DNA of 64,000 nucleotides from Rhodococcoides corynebacterioides NBRC 14404 (GTDB lineage Bacteria; Actinomycetota; Actinomycetes; Mycobacteriales; Mycobacteriaceae), in assembly GCF_001894765.1 (NCBI RefSeq), contig NZ_BCWV01000003.1, positions 744,001 through 808,000 on the forward strand, written 5' to 3'. The notes under the pieces are model-generated. The model did not search any database. It had not been told where the DNA came from and worked only from the letters and a program-made list of their open reading frames with translations. Of the stretch, positions 1 to 8,667 are shown one piece after another. Both the position numbers and the translations under genes were made by a program. Each line of letters opens with the position of its first letter. The stretch's first letter is position 1.

Positions 1-792
1 TCCCGGGATCCCGACGCCACGGGTCGTCTCGACTGGGTGGGCGCAACTCTCGTCGTGGCCGCGTTGGCCGCGGTCACCATGGGCGCGATCGACGGGAATG
101 CGGTGGCGGTGGGACTCGGGCTCGTCGGGGTCGGCGTGTTCGCCGCGTGGCAACGACGCGCTCGTCGTCCTCTGGTGTCGCCGGCGCTCTTCTCGTCCCG
201 GACGTTCGTCGGCGCCAACGTGGTGACCGTCGCGGCGTACGCCGCGCTGGGCGGAGTGTTCTTTCTGCTCCTGCTGCAGTTGCAGACCGCGCTGGGGTAC
301 GACGCAATCACCGCGGGCGTGGCGACGCTGCCGATCACCGCTGCGATGCTGCTGTTGTCCTCACGCACGGGCGCGCTGGCGGACCGCATCGGCCCGCGCA
401 TTCCGATGACCGTGGGTCCGGTGGTGGCCGCGGCCGGGCTCGCGCTGATGACCCGCATCCATCCCGGCGCCGCGTACGTCGGGACGGTGCTGCCCGCCGT
501 CGTCGTGTTCGGGGTGGGGCTGTCCATCCTGGTGGCGCCGCTGACCGCGGCGGCCATCGGTTCGGTGCCGAGCGAGCACGCGGGCGCGGCGTCGGCGGTG
601 AACAACGCCGTCGCGCGGACGGCACAACTGCTGGCGGTGGCCGCGCTGCCGGGCCTCACCGGGATCACCGGAACGCTGGATGCGGACACGGTGGGGCGAG
701 GCTTCACCCCGGCGATGTGGATCTGTGCGGGACTGCTCCTCGCGGCGGCCGCCGCGGCGTTCGTGCTGGTCCGGCCGCCGGCACGGGCCTGA
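1..792 (+). CDS. MFS drug exporter, 5'-truncated (DHA2-like)
   Basis: The reading frame is open from the first base, so the N-terminal part lies outside the window and only the last 263 residues are present. These consist almost entirely of hydrophobic helices separated by short loops. An arginine-rich cytoplasmic loop is followed by an LFSSRTF-type segment and then further transmembrane segments, as in the second half of 14-helix DHA2 (EmrB/QacA-type) proton antiporters. Such proteins export drugs or small toxic molecules through the cytoplasmic membrane. The substrate cannot be read from this half. The gene converges on the ECF sigma gene with a 2-nt gap. The family is fairly sure; the subfamily is an inference. 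Confidence 0.8.
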   Translation, partial: SRDPDATGRLDWVGATLVVAALAAVTMGAIDGNAVAVGLGLVGVGVFAAWQRRARRPLVSPALFSSRTFVGANVVTVAAYAALGGVFFLLLLQLQTALGYDAITAGVATLPITAAMLLLSSRTGALADRIGPRIPMTVGPVVAAAGLALMTRIHPGAAYVGTVLPAVVVFGVGLSILVAPLTAAAIGSVPSEHAGAASAVNNAVARTAQLLAVAALPGLTGITGTLDADTVGRGFTPAMWICAGLLLAAAAAAFVLVRPPARA

Positions 793-794
793 GT

Positions 795-1457
795 TCAGTC
801 GGCGAGGCAGGCGACCCGCGGGTCGACCCGGAGCTTGGCCAGGGCGCTGCGGATGCGCGACTTCATGGTCGAGACGGGAACGCCCATGCGGTCGGCGGCC
901 TCGGCGTAGGTGAGTCCCTCGAAGAACGCCATGAAGAGGCACTCGCGCTGGCGGCTCGACAGTGTGGACATCGCGTCCAGCACGGGCCGGCGGTCGAGGA
1001 AGCGGTCACCTCCGTCCGCCGAGCCGATGGCGGCGTCGAGCATCGCCCACTTGGACTCACGATCGGAGCGGGACTGCTCGGATCGCACCCGGTCGATGGC
1101 GCGGCGGTGCGCCATCGTGACCAGCCACGCGGCGGGCGAGCCCTGTGACGGCGAGAACGTGGGGGCCTTCTGCCAGACCTCGAGGTAGACGTCCTGCACG
1201 CACTCCTCCGAGAACCCGCGGTCCCGCAGGACGCGCAGCACGGCGCCGTAGACGCGAGACGAGGTGAGGTCGTAGAACCGGGCGAAGGCCGCACGGTCTC
1301 CGCGTCCGACGGCGACGAGAAGGTCGACCAGTTCACCGGTGGCGGTCTCCGGACGTCGGGCAGGGGCGGCGGCGGGCGGGGTCCGGTCGACGACGTGCTT
1401 GTCCGCCAGTCCTACCGATCCCGAATCGGGTTGTGCGACAAGAGTGTTCACGGTCAT
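795..1457 (-). CDS. ECF-type RNA polymerase sigma factor (SigK-like)
   Basis: The 220-residue protein has the two-domain ECF layout. Region 2 spans about residues 55-125, with the [14 protein letters not shown] and [14 protein letters not shown] stretches. Region 4 spans about 165-215, with an [21 protein letters not shown] helix-turn-helix. From memory the region 2 wording is close to mycobacterial SigK, which is held by a membrane anti-sigma factor, RskA. No anti-sigma gene is beside it: the downstream neighbour is a convergent MFS exporter and the upstream neighbour is ilvD. I placed the start at the ATG at 1457; the open frame runs further upstream, but that part is arginine-rich and not sigma-like. 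The regulon cannot be inferred. Confidence 0.88.
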   Translation of the reverse strand: MTVNTLVAQPDSGSVGLADKHVVDRTPPAAAPARRPETATGELVDLLVAVGRGDRAAFARFYDLTSSRVYGAVLRVLRDRGFSEECVQDVYLEVWQKAPTFSPSQGSPAAWLVTMAHRRAIDRVRSEQSRSDRESKWAMLDAAIGSADGGDRFLDRRPVLDAMSTLSSRQRECLFMAFFEGLTYAEAADRMGVPVSTMKSRIRSALAKLRVDPRVACLAD

Positions 1458-1626
1458 CACCTCGGTCCGCGGAGCACGGGGTCGTGCTCGATGTCTCCGA
1501 CAGTGCCAGCGCCCGACAGCGGTACTGCGACACGCATGTCGCAATCAGGACACCGTCCGGTAACGAACCGATCACGACGCTCGACGTACGCCGCACCACC
1601 CGGATCGCCGCGGCCGCGTGCAGGTC

Positions 1627-1640
1627 TAGGGTTTTCGCCA
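1627..1640 (+). promoter_or_regulatory. Candidate -10 box for a leaderless ilvD mRNA
   Basis: TAGGGT at 1627-1632 is followed by 7 nt and then the ATG at 1640. No purine-rich ribosome binding site precedes the ATG. This is the TANNNT-6/7-ATG arrangement of actinobacterial leaderless transcripts. The -35 region is not convincing. Confidence 0.45.
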
Positions 1641-3376
1641 TGAGCAGCACCCCCGGCAGCACTCCTTCCGGCACCACTCCCACGACCGACCCCGACGTCA
1701 AGCCGCGCAGTCGCGACGTCACCGACGGCCTCGAGAAGACCGCCGCCCGCGGCATGCTCCGTGCCGTCGGCATGGGCGACGCCGACTGGAGCAAGTCGCA
1801 GATCGGCGTCGCGTCGTCGTGGAACGAGATCACGCCGTGCAACCTCTCCCTCGACCGGCTGGCCAAGGCCGTCAAGGAGGGCGTGCACACCGGCGGCGGT
1901 TATCCCCTCGAGTTCGGCACCATCTCCGTCTCCGACGGCATCTCGATGGGCCACGAGGGCATGCACTTCTCCCTCGTCTCCCGTGAGGTCATCGCCGATT
2001 CGGTCGAGACCGTCATCAGCGCCGAGCGTCTCGACGGATCCGTGCTGCTGGCCGGCTGCGACAAGTCCCTGCCCGGCATGCTCATGGCCGCGGCCCGCCT
2101 GGACCTCGCGTCCGTCTTCCTCTACGCGGGCTCGACGCTTCCCGGTTTCGCCACGTTGTCCGACGGCAGCGAGCACCAGGTGACCATCATCGACGCCTTC
2201 GAGGCCGTCGGTGCCTGCTCCCGCGGGCTGATGTCCCGCGAGGACGTCGACACCATCGAGCGCGCCATCTGCCCCGGCGAAGGTGCCTGCGGCGGCATGT
2301 ACACCGCGAACACCATGGCCAGCGCCGCCGAGGCGATGGGCATGTCCCTGCCCGGCAGTGCCGCGCCGCCCGCCCCCGACAAGCGTCGCGACGGGTTCGC
2401 CCGCGCCAGCGGCGAGGCCGTCGTCGAACTGCTCCGCCGCGGCATCACCGCACGCGACATCATGACCAAGGAGGCCTTCGAGAACGCGATCGCCGTCGTC
2501 ATGGCGTTCGGCGGGTCGACCAACGCCGTCCTGCACCTGCTGGCCATCGCGCACGAGGCGGATGTCGAGCTCACGCTGGACGACTTCATCCGCGTCGGCT
2601 CCAAGGTCCCGCACCTCGCGGACGTCAAGCCGTTCGGTAGGCACGTGATGACCGACGTCGACCGCATCGGCGGCGTGCCGGTGGTGATGAAGGCTCTCCT
2701 CGACGCCGGTCTGCTGCACGGGGACTGCCTGACCGTCACCGGCCGCACGGTCGCCGAGAACCTCGCCGACATCGCACCGCCGGATCCCGACGGCCTGGTC
2801 CTGCGCGCGATGTCGGAGCCGATCCATCCCACCGGCGGCATCACCATCCTGTCCGGATCGCTCGCACCCGGCGGCGCCGTGGTGAAGTCGGCCGGCTTCG
2901 ATTCGGACGTCTTCGAGGGCACCGCGCGGGTGTTCGAGCGCGAGCGCGCCGCGATGGACGCACTCGAGGACGGCACGATCACCGCCGGTGACGTGGTCGT
3001 CATCCGCTACGAGGGCCCCAAGGGCGGACCCGGCATGCGCGAGATGCTGGCCATCACCGGCGCGATCAAGGGCGCCGGCCTGGGCAAGGACGTGTTGCTC
3101 ATGACCGACGGCCGCTTCTCCGGCGGCACGACGGGCCTCTGCGTCGGACACATCGCGCCCGAGGCCGTCGACGGCGGGCCGATCGCCTTCGTTCGCGACG
3201 GCGACCGAATCCGCCTCGACGTCGCGAACGGCACGCTCGACCTGCTGGTCGACGAGGCCGAGCTGGCGTCCCGACGCGAGGGGTGGGCACCGCTGCCGCC
3301 GCGCTACACCCGCGGCGTCCTGGCGAAGTACTCCAAACTGGTCGGCTCCGCGTCGCAAGGCGCCGTCTGCACCTAG
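1640..3376 (+). CDS. ilvD: Dihydroxy-acid dehydratase
   Basis: This enzyme dehydrates 2,3-dihydroxy-3-methylvalerate and 2,3-dihydroxyisovalerate to the 2-keto acids, the common step of isoleucine and valine synthesis. The 578 residues match the usual length. Three cysteines expected to hold the Fe-S cluster are visible: C67 (ITPCNLS), C140 (AGCDKSLPG) and C217 ([13 protein letters not shown]). The C-terminal GRFSGGT and GHIAPEA blocks are also present. The frame extends upstream to 1433, but that stretch is antisense to the sigma gene and not IlvD-like. The ATG at 1640, directly behind a TAGGGT box, is the sensible start. The gene stands alone, away from ilvBNC. Identity is very sure. Confidence 0.97.
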   Translation: MSSTPGSTPSGTTPTTDPDVKPRSRDVTDGLEKTAARGMLRAVGMGDADWSKSQIGVASSWNEITPCNLSLDRLAKAVKEGVHTGGGYPLEFGTISVSDGISMGHEGMHFSLVSREVIADSVETVISAERLDGSVLLAGCDKSLPGMLMAAARLDLASVFLYAGSTLPGFATLSDGSEHQVTIIDAFEAVGACSRGLMSREDVDTIERAICPGEGACGGMYTANTMASAAEAMGMSLPGSAAPPAPDKRRDGFARASGEAVVELLRRGITARDIMTKEAFENAIAVVMAFGGSTNAVLHLLAIAHEADVELTLDDFIRVGSKVPHLADVKPFGRHVMTDVDRIGGVPVVMKALLDAGLLHGDCLTVTGRTVAENLADIAPPDPDGLVLRAMSEPIHPTGGITILSGSLAPGGAVVKSAGFDSDVFEGTARVFERERAAMDALEDGTITAGDVVVIRYEGPKGGPGMREMLAITGAIKGAGLGKDVLLMTDGRFSGGTTGLCVGHIAPEAVDGGPIAFVRDGDRIRLDVANGTLDLLVDEAELASRREGWAPLPPRYTRGVLAKYSKLVGSASQGAVCT

Positions 3377-3411
3377 TTCCCCGCGAGCCACGCCGCTCGT
3401 GACCGACCCGA

Positions 3412-3447
3412 GGCCCCACCGTGATCAATTCGTGACGCGGTGGGGCC
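3412..3447. terminator. Hairpin after ilvD
   Basis: Ten-base arms GGCCCCACCG (3412-3421) and CGGTGGGGCC (3438-3447) are perfect complements around a 16-nt loop, 36 nt behind the ilvD stop. There is no T-run, which is common for terminators in high-GC actinobacteria. Confidence 0.6.
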
Positions 3448-3526
3448 GTGGTCGTCATCGGGGCGGGGAACTCTGTCTCGTGACGGGGCAGCGCAGGGCT
3501 GCCTGAACCATCGGGAGGCAGCGCGC

Positions 3527-3988
3527 ATGTCCATCATGAAGAAGTCCATCGCAGGAGCGTTCGGTGTAGCCCTCGGTGTCGCGGCGTTCCTGCCCGCCAC
3601 CGCCTCGGCCGCTCCGGTCGACGCATGTCAGGCCCCCTTCGGCCGGGACGCCGTCACCGGTGAATGCTCCGCCACCAGCGACGCCTCCAGCGCTGCCGCG
3701 GCCTACGGCAACGCCGCCGCCGACGCCAACCGCAACGCCCTCGCCCTGGCCCTGGGCCTGAACGGCGGCTCCGCCACCTCGTCGGCCGTCGGCCTGGCCG
3801 CTCCCGCCGCCATCGCGTTCGGACCGGGCAGCGTCGCGGAGGCCATCGGCCTCAACCCCGGCCTGTCCATCGCCATCGCGGGGCCCGGCGCCACCATCAC
3901 CGTCGACTCCGTCGGCGGCGTGACCTGCGACGGCCCCGGCTTCGCGGGTGACCTCACCACGCTGAAGGCCTGCATCGGCCAGAACTGA
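3527..3988 (+). CDS. Secreted protein of unknown function
   Basis: The 153-residue product starts with a clear Sec signal peptide: MSIMKK, a hydrophobic core, then ATASA before APVDAC. The predicted mature part is small and rich in Ala, Asn and Gly. It has four cysteines, two near each end (CQAPFGRDAVTGEC and TCDGPG...KACIGQN), which could form disulfides outside the cell. GGGAGG at 3513-3518 lies 8 nt before the ATG. I do not recognise a named domain; it resembles the small exported proteins common in Rhodococcus and its relatives. It is converged upon by a secreted protease gene, with a strong hairpin between the two. Confidence 0.72.
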   Translation: MSIMKKSIAGAFGVALGVAAFLPATASAAPVDACQAPFGRDAVTGECSATSDASSAAAAYGNAAADANRNALALALGLNGGSATSSAVGLAAPAAIAFGPGSVAEAIGLNPGLSIAIAGPGATITVDSVGGVTCDGPGFAGDLTTLKACIGQN

Positions 3989-4096
3989 CGGGTCCCGGCT
4001 GGTCGAGCACCCTGTGCGCCTCGGCGTCGGATCCTCCGGATTCCCGTCCGCCGACGCCCCGAGCCGCACAGTGCGCTCCGAGACGGACCCTTGACA

Positions 4097-4136
4097 CACA
4101 CGAGCCCCGCACCGAGAACGGTGCGGGGCTCGTGTG
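4097..4136. terminator. Bidirectional terminator hairpin
   Basis: An 18-bp perfect stem (4097-4114 with 4119-4136) closes on an AGAA tetraloop. It sits between two convergent genes for secreted proteins, so it can serve both strands. It is the strongest hairpin noticed in the window. Confidence 0.88.
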
Positions 4137-4145
4137 AGTGCTGGG

Positions 4146-4817
4146 TCAGGGAGCAGGAACGAAGCCCGTTCCCACGCCGCCACCGCGGTTGATGTCGTCG
4201 AAGACCGCGCGGATGTTGGTGCCCACCTCGGGACCGATGCACGGGATGCCCAGGTAGGCATTCACCATGCCCACCAGCGTGGTGCCGGCGACCACCGGAC
4301 CGCCCGAGTCACCCTGCTGCACGCAGATCTGGGTGTAGGTGCGGTCGTTCTGGAACAACTCGCCATAGGTGATGCCGCAGGTGTTGCCGGTGGTCCGGCC
4401 TTCCTTGCACATGATGCCGGGGAACGTCGCGGGCTCGCCGACACCCGTGATGGTCACGTTGCCGACGCGGTTGGTCGGGGCCACACGGTTCCGATCGAAC
4501 TCGATCACGGCGTAGTCCAGGCCGCCGACCGAGGAGACGATGCGGCCCACCGCACCGGCGTCCGGCAGGTATTCCGCACCCACCAGGTCACCCGGAACAC
4601 CGCAGTGACCGGCGGTGATGCCGACCAGGCGACCGGCGTTGTCGTTCCCGATGGTGGTCAAGGTGCAATCGAACTTGCCCTTGCCCGAGCTGTCGGCGAT
4701 CAGGATGCCGGACCCACCGCCCAACACGGCGACGGGTGCGGCGGACGCGGTGCCCACGCCGACACCGGCGGTCAGGGCGAGAGCAGCGGCAGCCGCGACG
4801 ACGAGTTTCTTCAGCAT
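4146..4817 (-). CDS. Secreted chymotrypsin-like serine protease
   Basis: The 223-residue precursor has a signal peptide (MLKKLVV, hydrophobic core, TASA near residue 26) and an S1-family protease domain. The catalytic triad is visible as H71 (ITAGHC), D101 (GLDYAVIEF) and S171 (QQGDSGGPV). The cysteine pairs around the His loop and the active-site serine fit the disulfides of S1 proteases. There is no long propeptide, so it resembles the short actinobacterial trypsin-like proteases. GGAGGGG lies just before the ATG at 4817, which beats the alternative start nine codons upstream. It would act outside the cell; the substrate is unknown. Confidence 0.9.
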   Translation of the reverse strand: MLKKLVVAAAAALALTAGVGVGTASAAPVAVLGGGSGILIADSSGKGKFDCTLTTIGNDNAGRLVGITAGHCGVPGDLVGAEYLPDAGAVGRIVSSVGGLDYAVIEFDRNRVAPTNRVGNVTITGVGEPATFPGIMCKEGRTTGNTCGITYGELFQNDRTYTQICVQQGDSGGPVVAGTTLVGMVNAYLGIPCIGPEVGTNIRAVFDDINRGGGVGTGFVPAP

Positions 4818-4872
4818 GTATTCCCCTCCGGAGTTCCCGCACACCGTAGCAATCTCGGGCGGGGAATCCGTA

Positions 4873-5601
4873 CTAGTTGCCCTGCTCGGTCAATCGGTCG
4901 AGCGCCCGGCGGGCGTCCTCGAGCTCGCGGCTGAGAACCTCGACCCGCTCACGCGCCGCCGCCCGAGCGGCCTCGACCTTCTCCTCCACGGCCTCCGACG
5001 CCGCCGGATCACCCAGTGCGCGCACGGCCTCGAGCACCCGATCGGCCGTCACGACGGTGGGCCTGCCCGCCTTGCGTGCGCCGTGCGACACCGTGACGGT
5101 CCACGTGTCGTCCGGTCCCGACGCCACGGTGACCCCGATCGACACCGGAGCCGACTTCGAGCGGCGCGGTTTCGCCGGGGCGGGTGTGGATGCCGGGGTC
5201 TGGGTCGGGGTCGGGGTCGGCGCCGCGACCGGAGCCGTCGGCGCTGCCGGGGCCGTCGGCGCTGCCGGGGCCGGGGTCGTCGGGGTCGGCCGTGGAGTCC
5301 GCGCAGCCCGGGGAGCACGGGGAGCCCGCGCGGTCGGCGCCGCCACGGGCGCGGTACGGGAGCGCCGGAGCTCCTCCGCCTCGTACGGCAGCCGGTCGTC
5401 CACCCCGGCGGGACTGACGGTGACCGTGGTGCCGTCGATCGACACCACCCGTGCGGACGCACCGGCCTCGAGACCCAGCGAGGGCGTGGCCTCCCGGAGA
5501 TAGACGGTGGCGCGCTTACCGGCGTCCAGGGCGGCCTGCAACGCGGCGAGGTCGTCCGCGGTGAGGGCATCGGCCGGCGGTCGCCGACGGGACGAGGCCA
5601 T
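4873..5601 (-). CDS. Conserved actinobacterial protein with Ala/Pro-rich linker
   Basis: The 242-residue protein has three parts. The N-terminal part (about 1-85) contains LQAALDAGKRATVYLREATPSL and a small beta-rich stretch. A low-complexity linker of Pro, Ala and Thr follows (about 85-150) and carries an 18-bp DNA repeat in tandem near 5238-5273. A C-terminal part (about 150-242) has a short beta segment (ITVASGPDDTWTVTVSHG type) and ends in a charged helix, likely a coiled coil (EAVEEKVEAARAAARERVEVL). No signal peptide or membrane helix is visible. I do not have a reliable family name. The start at 5601 was chosen because upstream residues look non-coding. Confidence 0.72.
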   Translation of the reverse strand: MASSRRRPPADALTADDLAALQAALDAGKRATVYLREATPSLGLEAGASARVVSIDGTTVTVSPAGVDDRLPYEAEELRRSRTAPVAAPTARAPRAPRAARTPRPTPTTPAPAAPTAPAAPTAPVAAPTPTPTQTPASTPAPAKPRRSKSAPVSIGVTVASGPDDTWTVTVSHGARKAGRPTVVTADRVLEAVRALGDPAASEAVEEKVEAARAAARERVEVLSRELEDARRALDRLTEQGN

Positions 5602-5729
5602 GGGTGTCCTCTCGGGAACTGGGCGGGGAGGTGACGGACAGCGCCGACAGTCTGTCACGCGCCCCCGACACCTCCGCCGACGTCGCGGCGCGACGGTTGC
5701 GTGCCGATCCTGCCGGGTACGCGCCGCCC

Positions 5730-6215
5730 ATGACCGACACCGATTCCCGCGCCCACGTCGTCGAGCTTCTCTCCGACGCGAACCTCTGCATGTTCACCAC
5801 CACCTCCACCGACGGGCACCTCATCGCCCGACCGATGGCCCTGCAGGAGACGGAGTTCGACGGCGATCTCTGGTTCTTCGCCGCAGCCGACTCGCGCAAG
5901 GTCGCCGACATCGGCGCGAACCCCTCCGTCGGCATCTCCTTCCAGTCCGGCACCTCGTGGGTGTCGGTCTCGGGCCGCGCGTCCGTCGTCCGGGACGACG
6001 CGAAGAAGAAGGAGCTGTGGAGCCAGGGCGTCGCCGCGTGGTTCCAGGACGGTCCGGAGTCCGACGGCATCGTCCTGATCAAGGTGGAGGCCGAGGGCGC
6101 GGAGTACTGGTCCGCCCCGGGATCGAAGGTGTCCACGCTGATCGCGTACGCCAAGTCCCGCATCACCGGTGATCGCCCCGACGTGGGCACCAACGACACC
6201 GTCGACCTGTCCTGA
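5730..6215 (+). CDS. Pyridoxamine 5'-phosphate oxidase-fold general stress protein
   Basis: The 161-residue protein has the split-barrel flavin-binding pattern of the general stress protein 26 group: LLSDANLCMFTTTSTDGHLIARPMALQETEFDGDLWFFAAADSRK near the N-terminus, followed by NPSVGISFQ and WVSVSGRASVVRD. Members bind FMN, F420 or related ligands; the exact cofactor and substrate cannot be told here. The open frame extends 42 codons upstream, overlapping the divergent neighbour, but the ATG at 5730 begins the family-like part. It is divergent from the Ala/Pro-rich gene. Confidence 0.85.
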   Translation: MTDTDSRAHVVELLSDANLCMFTTTSTDGHLIARPMALQETEFDGDLWFFAAADSRKVADIGANPSVGISFQSGTSWVSVSGRASVVRDDAKKKELWSQGVAAWFQDGPESDGIVLIKVEAEGAEYWSAPGSKVSTLIAYAKSRITGDRPDVGTNDTVDLS

Positions 6216-6378
6216 CACCACGCGGCCGTTCGCCCGGAGCGGACACCGCTGTGAACGGTTCGAGAGGGCGCGGAATCGGCACCGCCGTACCGCTCTGCCG
6301 CGTACCGTTCGACGGGTTCTCTGCGCCCCGGTGCTCGTGACGGGGCGGCTCCGCCACGTTCCCGGGAGAAGGCACGTT

Positions 6379-8667
6379 ATGTCGCTGGACACGACTCCGT
6401 CCGACACGTCCTCGTCGACGGCGGCGGCACGGGAGCAACTCTTCCTCGTCGACGCGGTGACCGACGAGGACGCGCAGATCGCGAGCGCGTGGATCGAGAA
6501 GCACAGCCGGGTTGCGGATCCGCGCACCGTCCCGATGACCGGTCGTGCGCTCGATCGTGTTCTCGACGGCCTCACCGACGGCGACCCGTTGGTCACCCCG
6601 GTGCGCGTGGTCCACACCAAACCGGACTCGCCGTCGCGAGGCCTGCGCCGCTGGATCCGACCCCGCAAGGGTGAAGCCCGGGTCGCCGTCGGCGAGCCGG
6701 CGACGCTGAGCGACCTGCGTCGCCGGTTCGAGTCGACCGCCGGCCGGTCGTTGTCGACGTACGTGGCACGGCAGGCGAGCCTGACCCTCGACCGCGCCGA
6801 GCGCGACATCATCGGCAACGAGTACAAGGTGCCGCGGTTCGTGGTCGAGGAGCTGACCGAGCGGTCGCAGTTCCGACGCGACCTGGCCGAGCTGTCGAAG
6901 GCGGTGAACACTCCGCTGGCCGAGGTCCGCGCGCGGGTGCACAAGATCCTCGACGAGATGGTCGCCACCGAGAACAAGCAGGCGGTGGAGCTCTGGGGAC
7001 AGCTCGGAGCGTTCTTCTCGCGGGCCTACCGCGTGGAGGTCGACGACGAGTCCCTCGCTGCGCTGCGCGAACTGGACAAGTCCTATCCCCTGGTCTTCCT
7101 GCCGAACCACCGGTCGTACCTCGATCCGCTGGTGCTGCGGCCGGCGCTGCTCGACCAGGGTCTGCCCCTGAACCACGTCATGGGCGGCATCAACGTCGGG
7201 TTCTGGCCCCTCGGCCCGCTGGCCAAGCGCAGCGGTGTGGTGCTGATCCAGCGGAAGTTCTCCGACGACGTCTACAAGTGGACGCTGCGCCAGTACATGA
7301 GCTTCCTGCTGAGCAAGAAGTTCAACCTCGAGTGGTACATCGAGGGAGGTCGGTCCCGGACGGGCAAGCTGCGCCCGCCCCGCTTCGGCTTGCTCACGTA
7401 TCTGGTCGACGCACTCGAGACCAGCACCGCGGCCGACGCGTACCTGGTGCCCACGTCGATCACCTACGACCGCCTGCACGAGGTCGGGGCCATGACGGCG
7501 GAGATGCACGGCGCGCAGAAGCAGGCCGAGGGCATCAAGATGGCCATCGACTACGTGCGGGCGCAGGGCAAGATCCGCGGGACGGTGTACCTGCGGTTCG
7601 GCACGCCCATGTCCGTCCGCGCCTTCCTCGAGGAACACGAGGACAAGCGCGTGGCGGTGCAGCGAGCCGCACTGGCGGTCTCGCACGCCATCAACGAGGC
7701 CACCCCGGTGACGCCGGCCGCCCTGGTGGCGATGGCGATGCTCGGCACCGAGGACCGGGCCCTCGACATGGCCGAGATGTGCGGGGTGATCGACCCGCTG
7801 GCGCACTACATCCGCCTGCGCGGACTGCCGACGGCCGGCGGGGTGGACCTGACCGATCGCGCCGTCGTCACGGCGGCGCTGCGCACCCAGGTGACGGCCG
7901 GCGTCGTCACGCGGTTCGACGACGGCCCGGAGCCGCTCTACCTGCTGGCGCAGGACAAGCACCTGGTCGCCTCGTTCTTTCGGAACAACACCATTCACTT
8001 CTTCGTCATGCGCGCCATCGGCGAACTGGTGGTGCTGCGCATCGAGGACTGCCCGCAGGGTGTGGCCGGGGCCGACGATCTGTGGCGGTCCGCGCTGGAA
8101 TTGCGCGACCTGCTCAAGTTCGAGTTCTTCTTCGGCGACAAGCGGGAGTTCGGCGCGCGTCTGGAAGCCGAGGTCGACCTGATCGATCCGGGCTGGCGCG
8201 ACCGGTTGGACACCCCGGGCTACGCCGTGGCCACGCTCGAGCGTCAGCCGTTCCACCTCGCCCATCGCGTTCTGCAGCCGATCTTCGAGGCGTACCAGGT
8301 GGTGGCCGACCGACTGGTGCTCGCCGACCCGAACGCGGAGTTCGACAAGTCGGCGTTCCTCACCGAGTGCCTCGGTGTCGCGCACTCCCGTCGGCTGCGT
8401 CAGGAGCTCGATCACAGCGAGGCCATCTCGAACGAATTGTTCGACACGGCACTGCAATTGGCGGACAACCGGGGAATTCTGAACTCCGACGCATCGGACG
8501 TGCGGGAGCGCCGCGAGCAGTTCGCGGTGGAGATCGCCGCCTGGGGGCGGGTGTCGCGTCGAATCAGAGCCATGGTGTACCGCAGACTCGCCGGGCACGA
8601 GGGTGCCGCCGACTCCCCGCTCGCCGACCACCCGACCGCCGCCGACCGATCCGGAGAATCACGGTGA
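6379..8667 (+). CDS. plsB: Glycerol-3-phosphate 1-O-acyltransferase
   Basis: PlsB acylates position 1 of glycerol-3-phosphate, the first step of phospholipid and triacylglycerol synthesis, at the cytoplasmic membrane. The 762-residue protein has the HX4D acyltransferase motif at H244-D249 (NHRSYLDP), followed by GGINVGFWPLGP and the EGGRSRTGK block. Length and wording agree with mycobacterial PlsB2. A GGGAGAAGG site precedes the ATG at 6379; the longer open frame upstream is not PlsB-like. Its stop overlaps the GTG of plsC, so the two are probably translationally coupled. Confidence 0.95.
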   Translation: MSLDTTPSDTSSSTAAAREQLFLVDAVTDEDAQIASAWIEKHSRVADPRTVPMTGRALDRVLDGLTDGDPLVTPVRVVHTKPDSPSRGLRRWIRPRKGEARVAVGEPATLSDLRRRFESTAGRSLSTYVARQASLTLDRAERDIIGNEYKVPRFVVEELTERSQFRRDLAELSKAVNTPLAEVRARVHKILDEMVATENKQAVELWGQLGAFFSRAYRVEVDDESLAALRELDKSYPLVFLPNHRSYLDPLVLRPALLDQGLPLNHVMGGINVGFWPLGPLAKRSGVVLIQRKFSDDVYKWTLRQYMSFLLSKKFNLEWYIEGGRSRTGKLRPPRFGLLTYLVDALETSTAADAYLVPTSITYDRLHEVGAMTAEMHGAQKQAEGIKMAIDYVRAQGKIRGTVYLRFGTPMSVRAFLEEHEDKRVAVQRAALAVSHAINEATPVTPAALVAMAMLGTEDRALDMAEMCGVIDPLAHYIRLRGLPTAGGVDLTDRAVVTAALRTQVTAGVVTRFDDGPEPLYLLAQDKHLVASFFRNNTIHFFVMRAIGELVVLRIEDCPQGVAGADDLWRSALELRDLLKFEFFFGDKREFGARLEAEVDLIDPGWRDRLDTPGYAVATLERQPFHLAHRVLQPIFEAYQVVADRLVLADPNAEFDKSAFLTECLGVAHSRRLRQELDHSEAISNELFDTALQLADNRGILNSDASDVRERREQFAVEIAAWGRVSRRIRAMVYRRLAGHEGAADSPLADHPTAADRSGESR

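Noticed and set aside
1457..3391. A 644-codon open frame antisense to ilvD
   Set aside because: It mirrors ilvD, is rich in Gly, Val, His and Asp as expected for antisense of high-GC coding DNA, and shows no protein family.
6163..8631. An 822-codon open frame antisense to plsB
   Set aside because: plsB is an unmistakable gene on the other strand; the antisense translation has shadow composition and no domain.
7278..8663. Upstream extension of the plsC frame inside plsB
   Set aside because: The extension is arginine-rich shadow sequence; the real start is the GTG at 8664 that overlaps the plsB stop.
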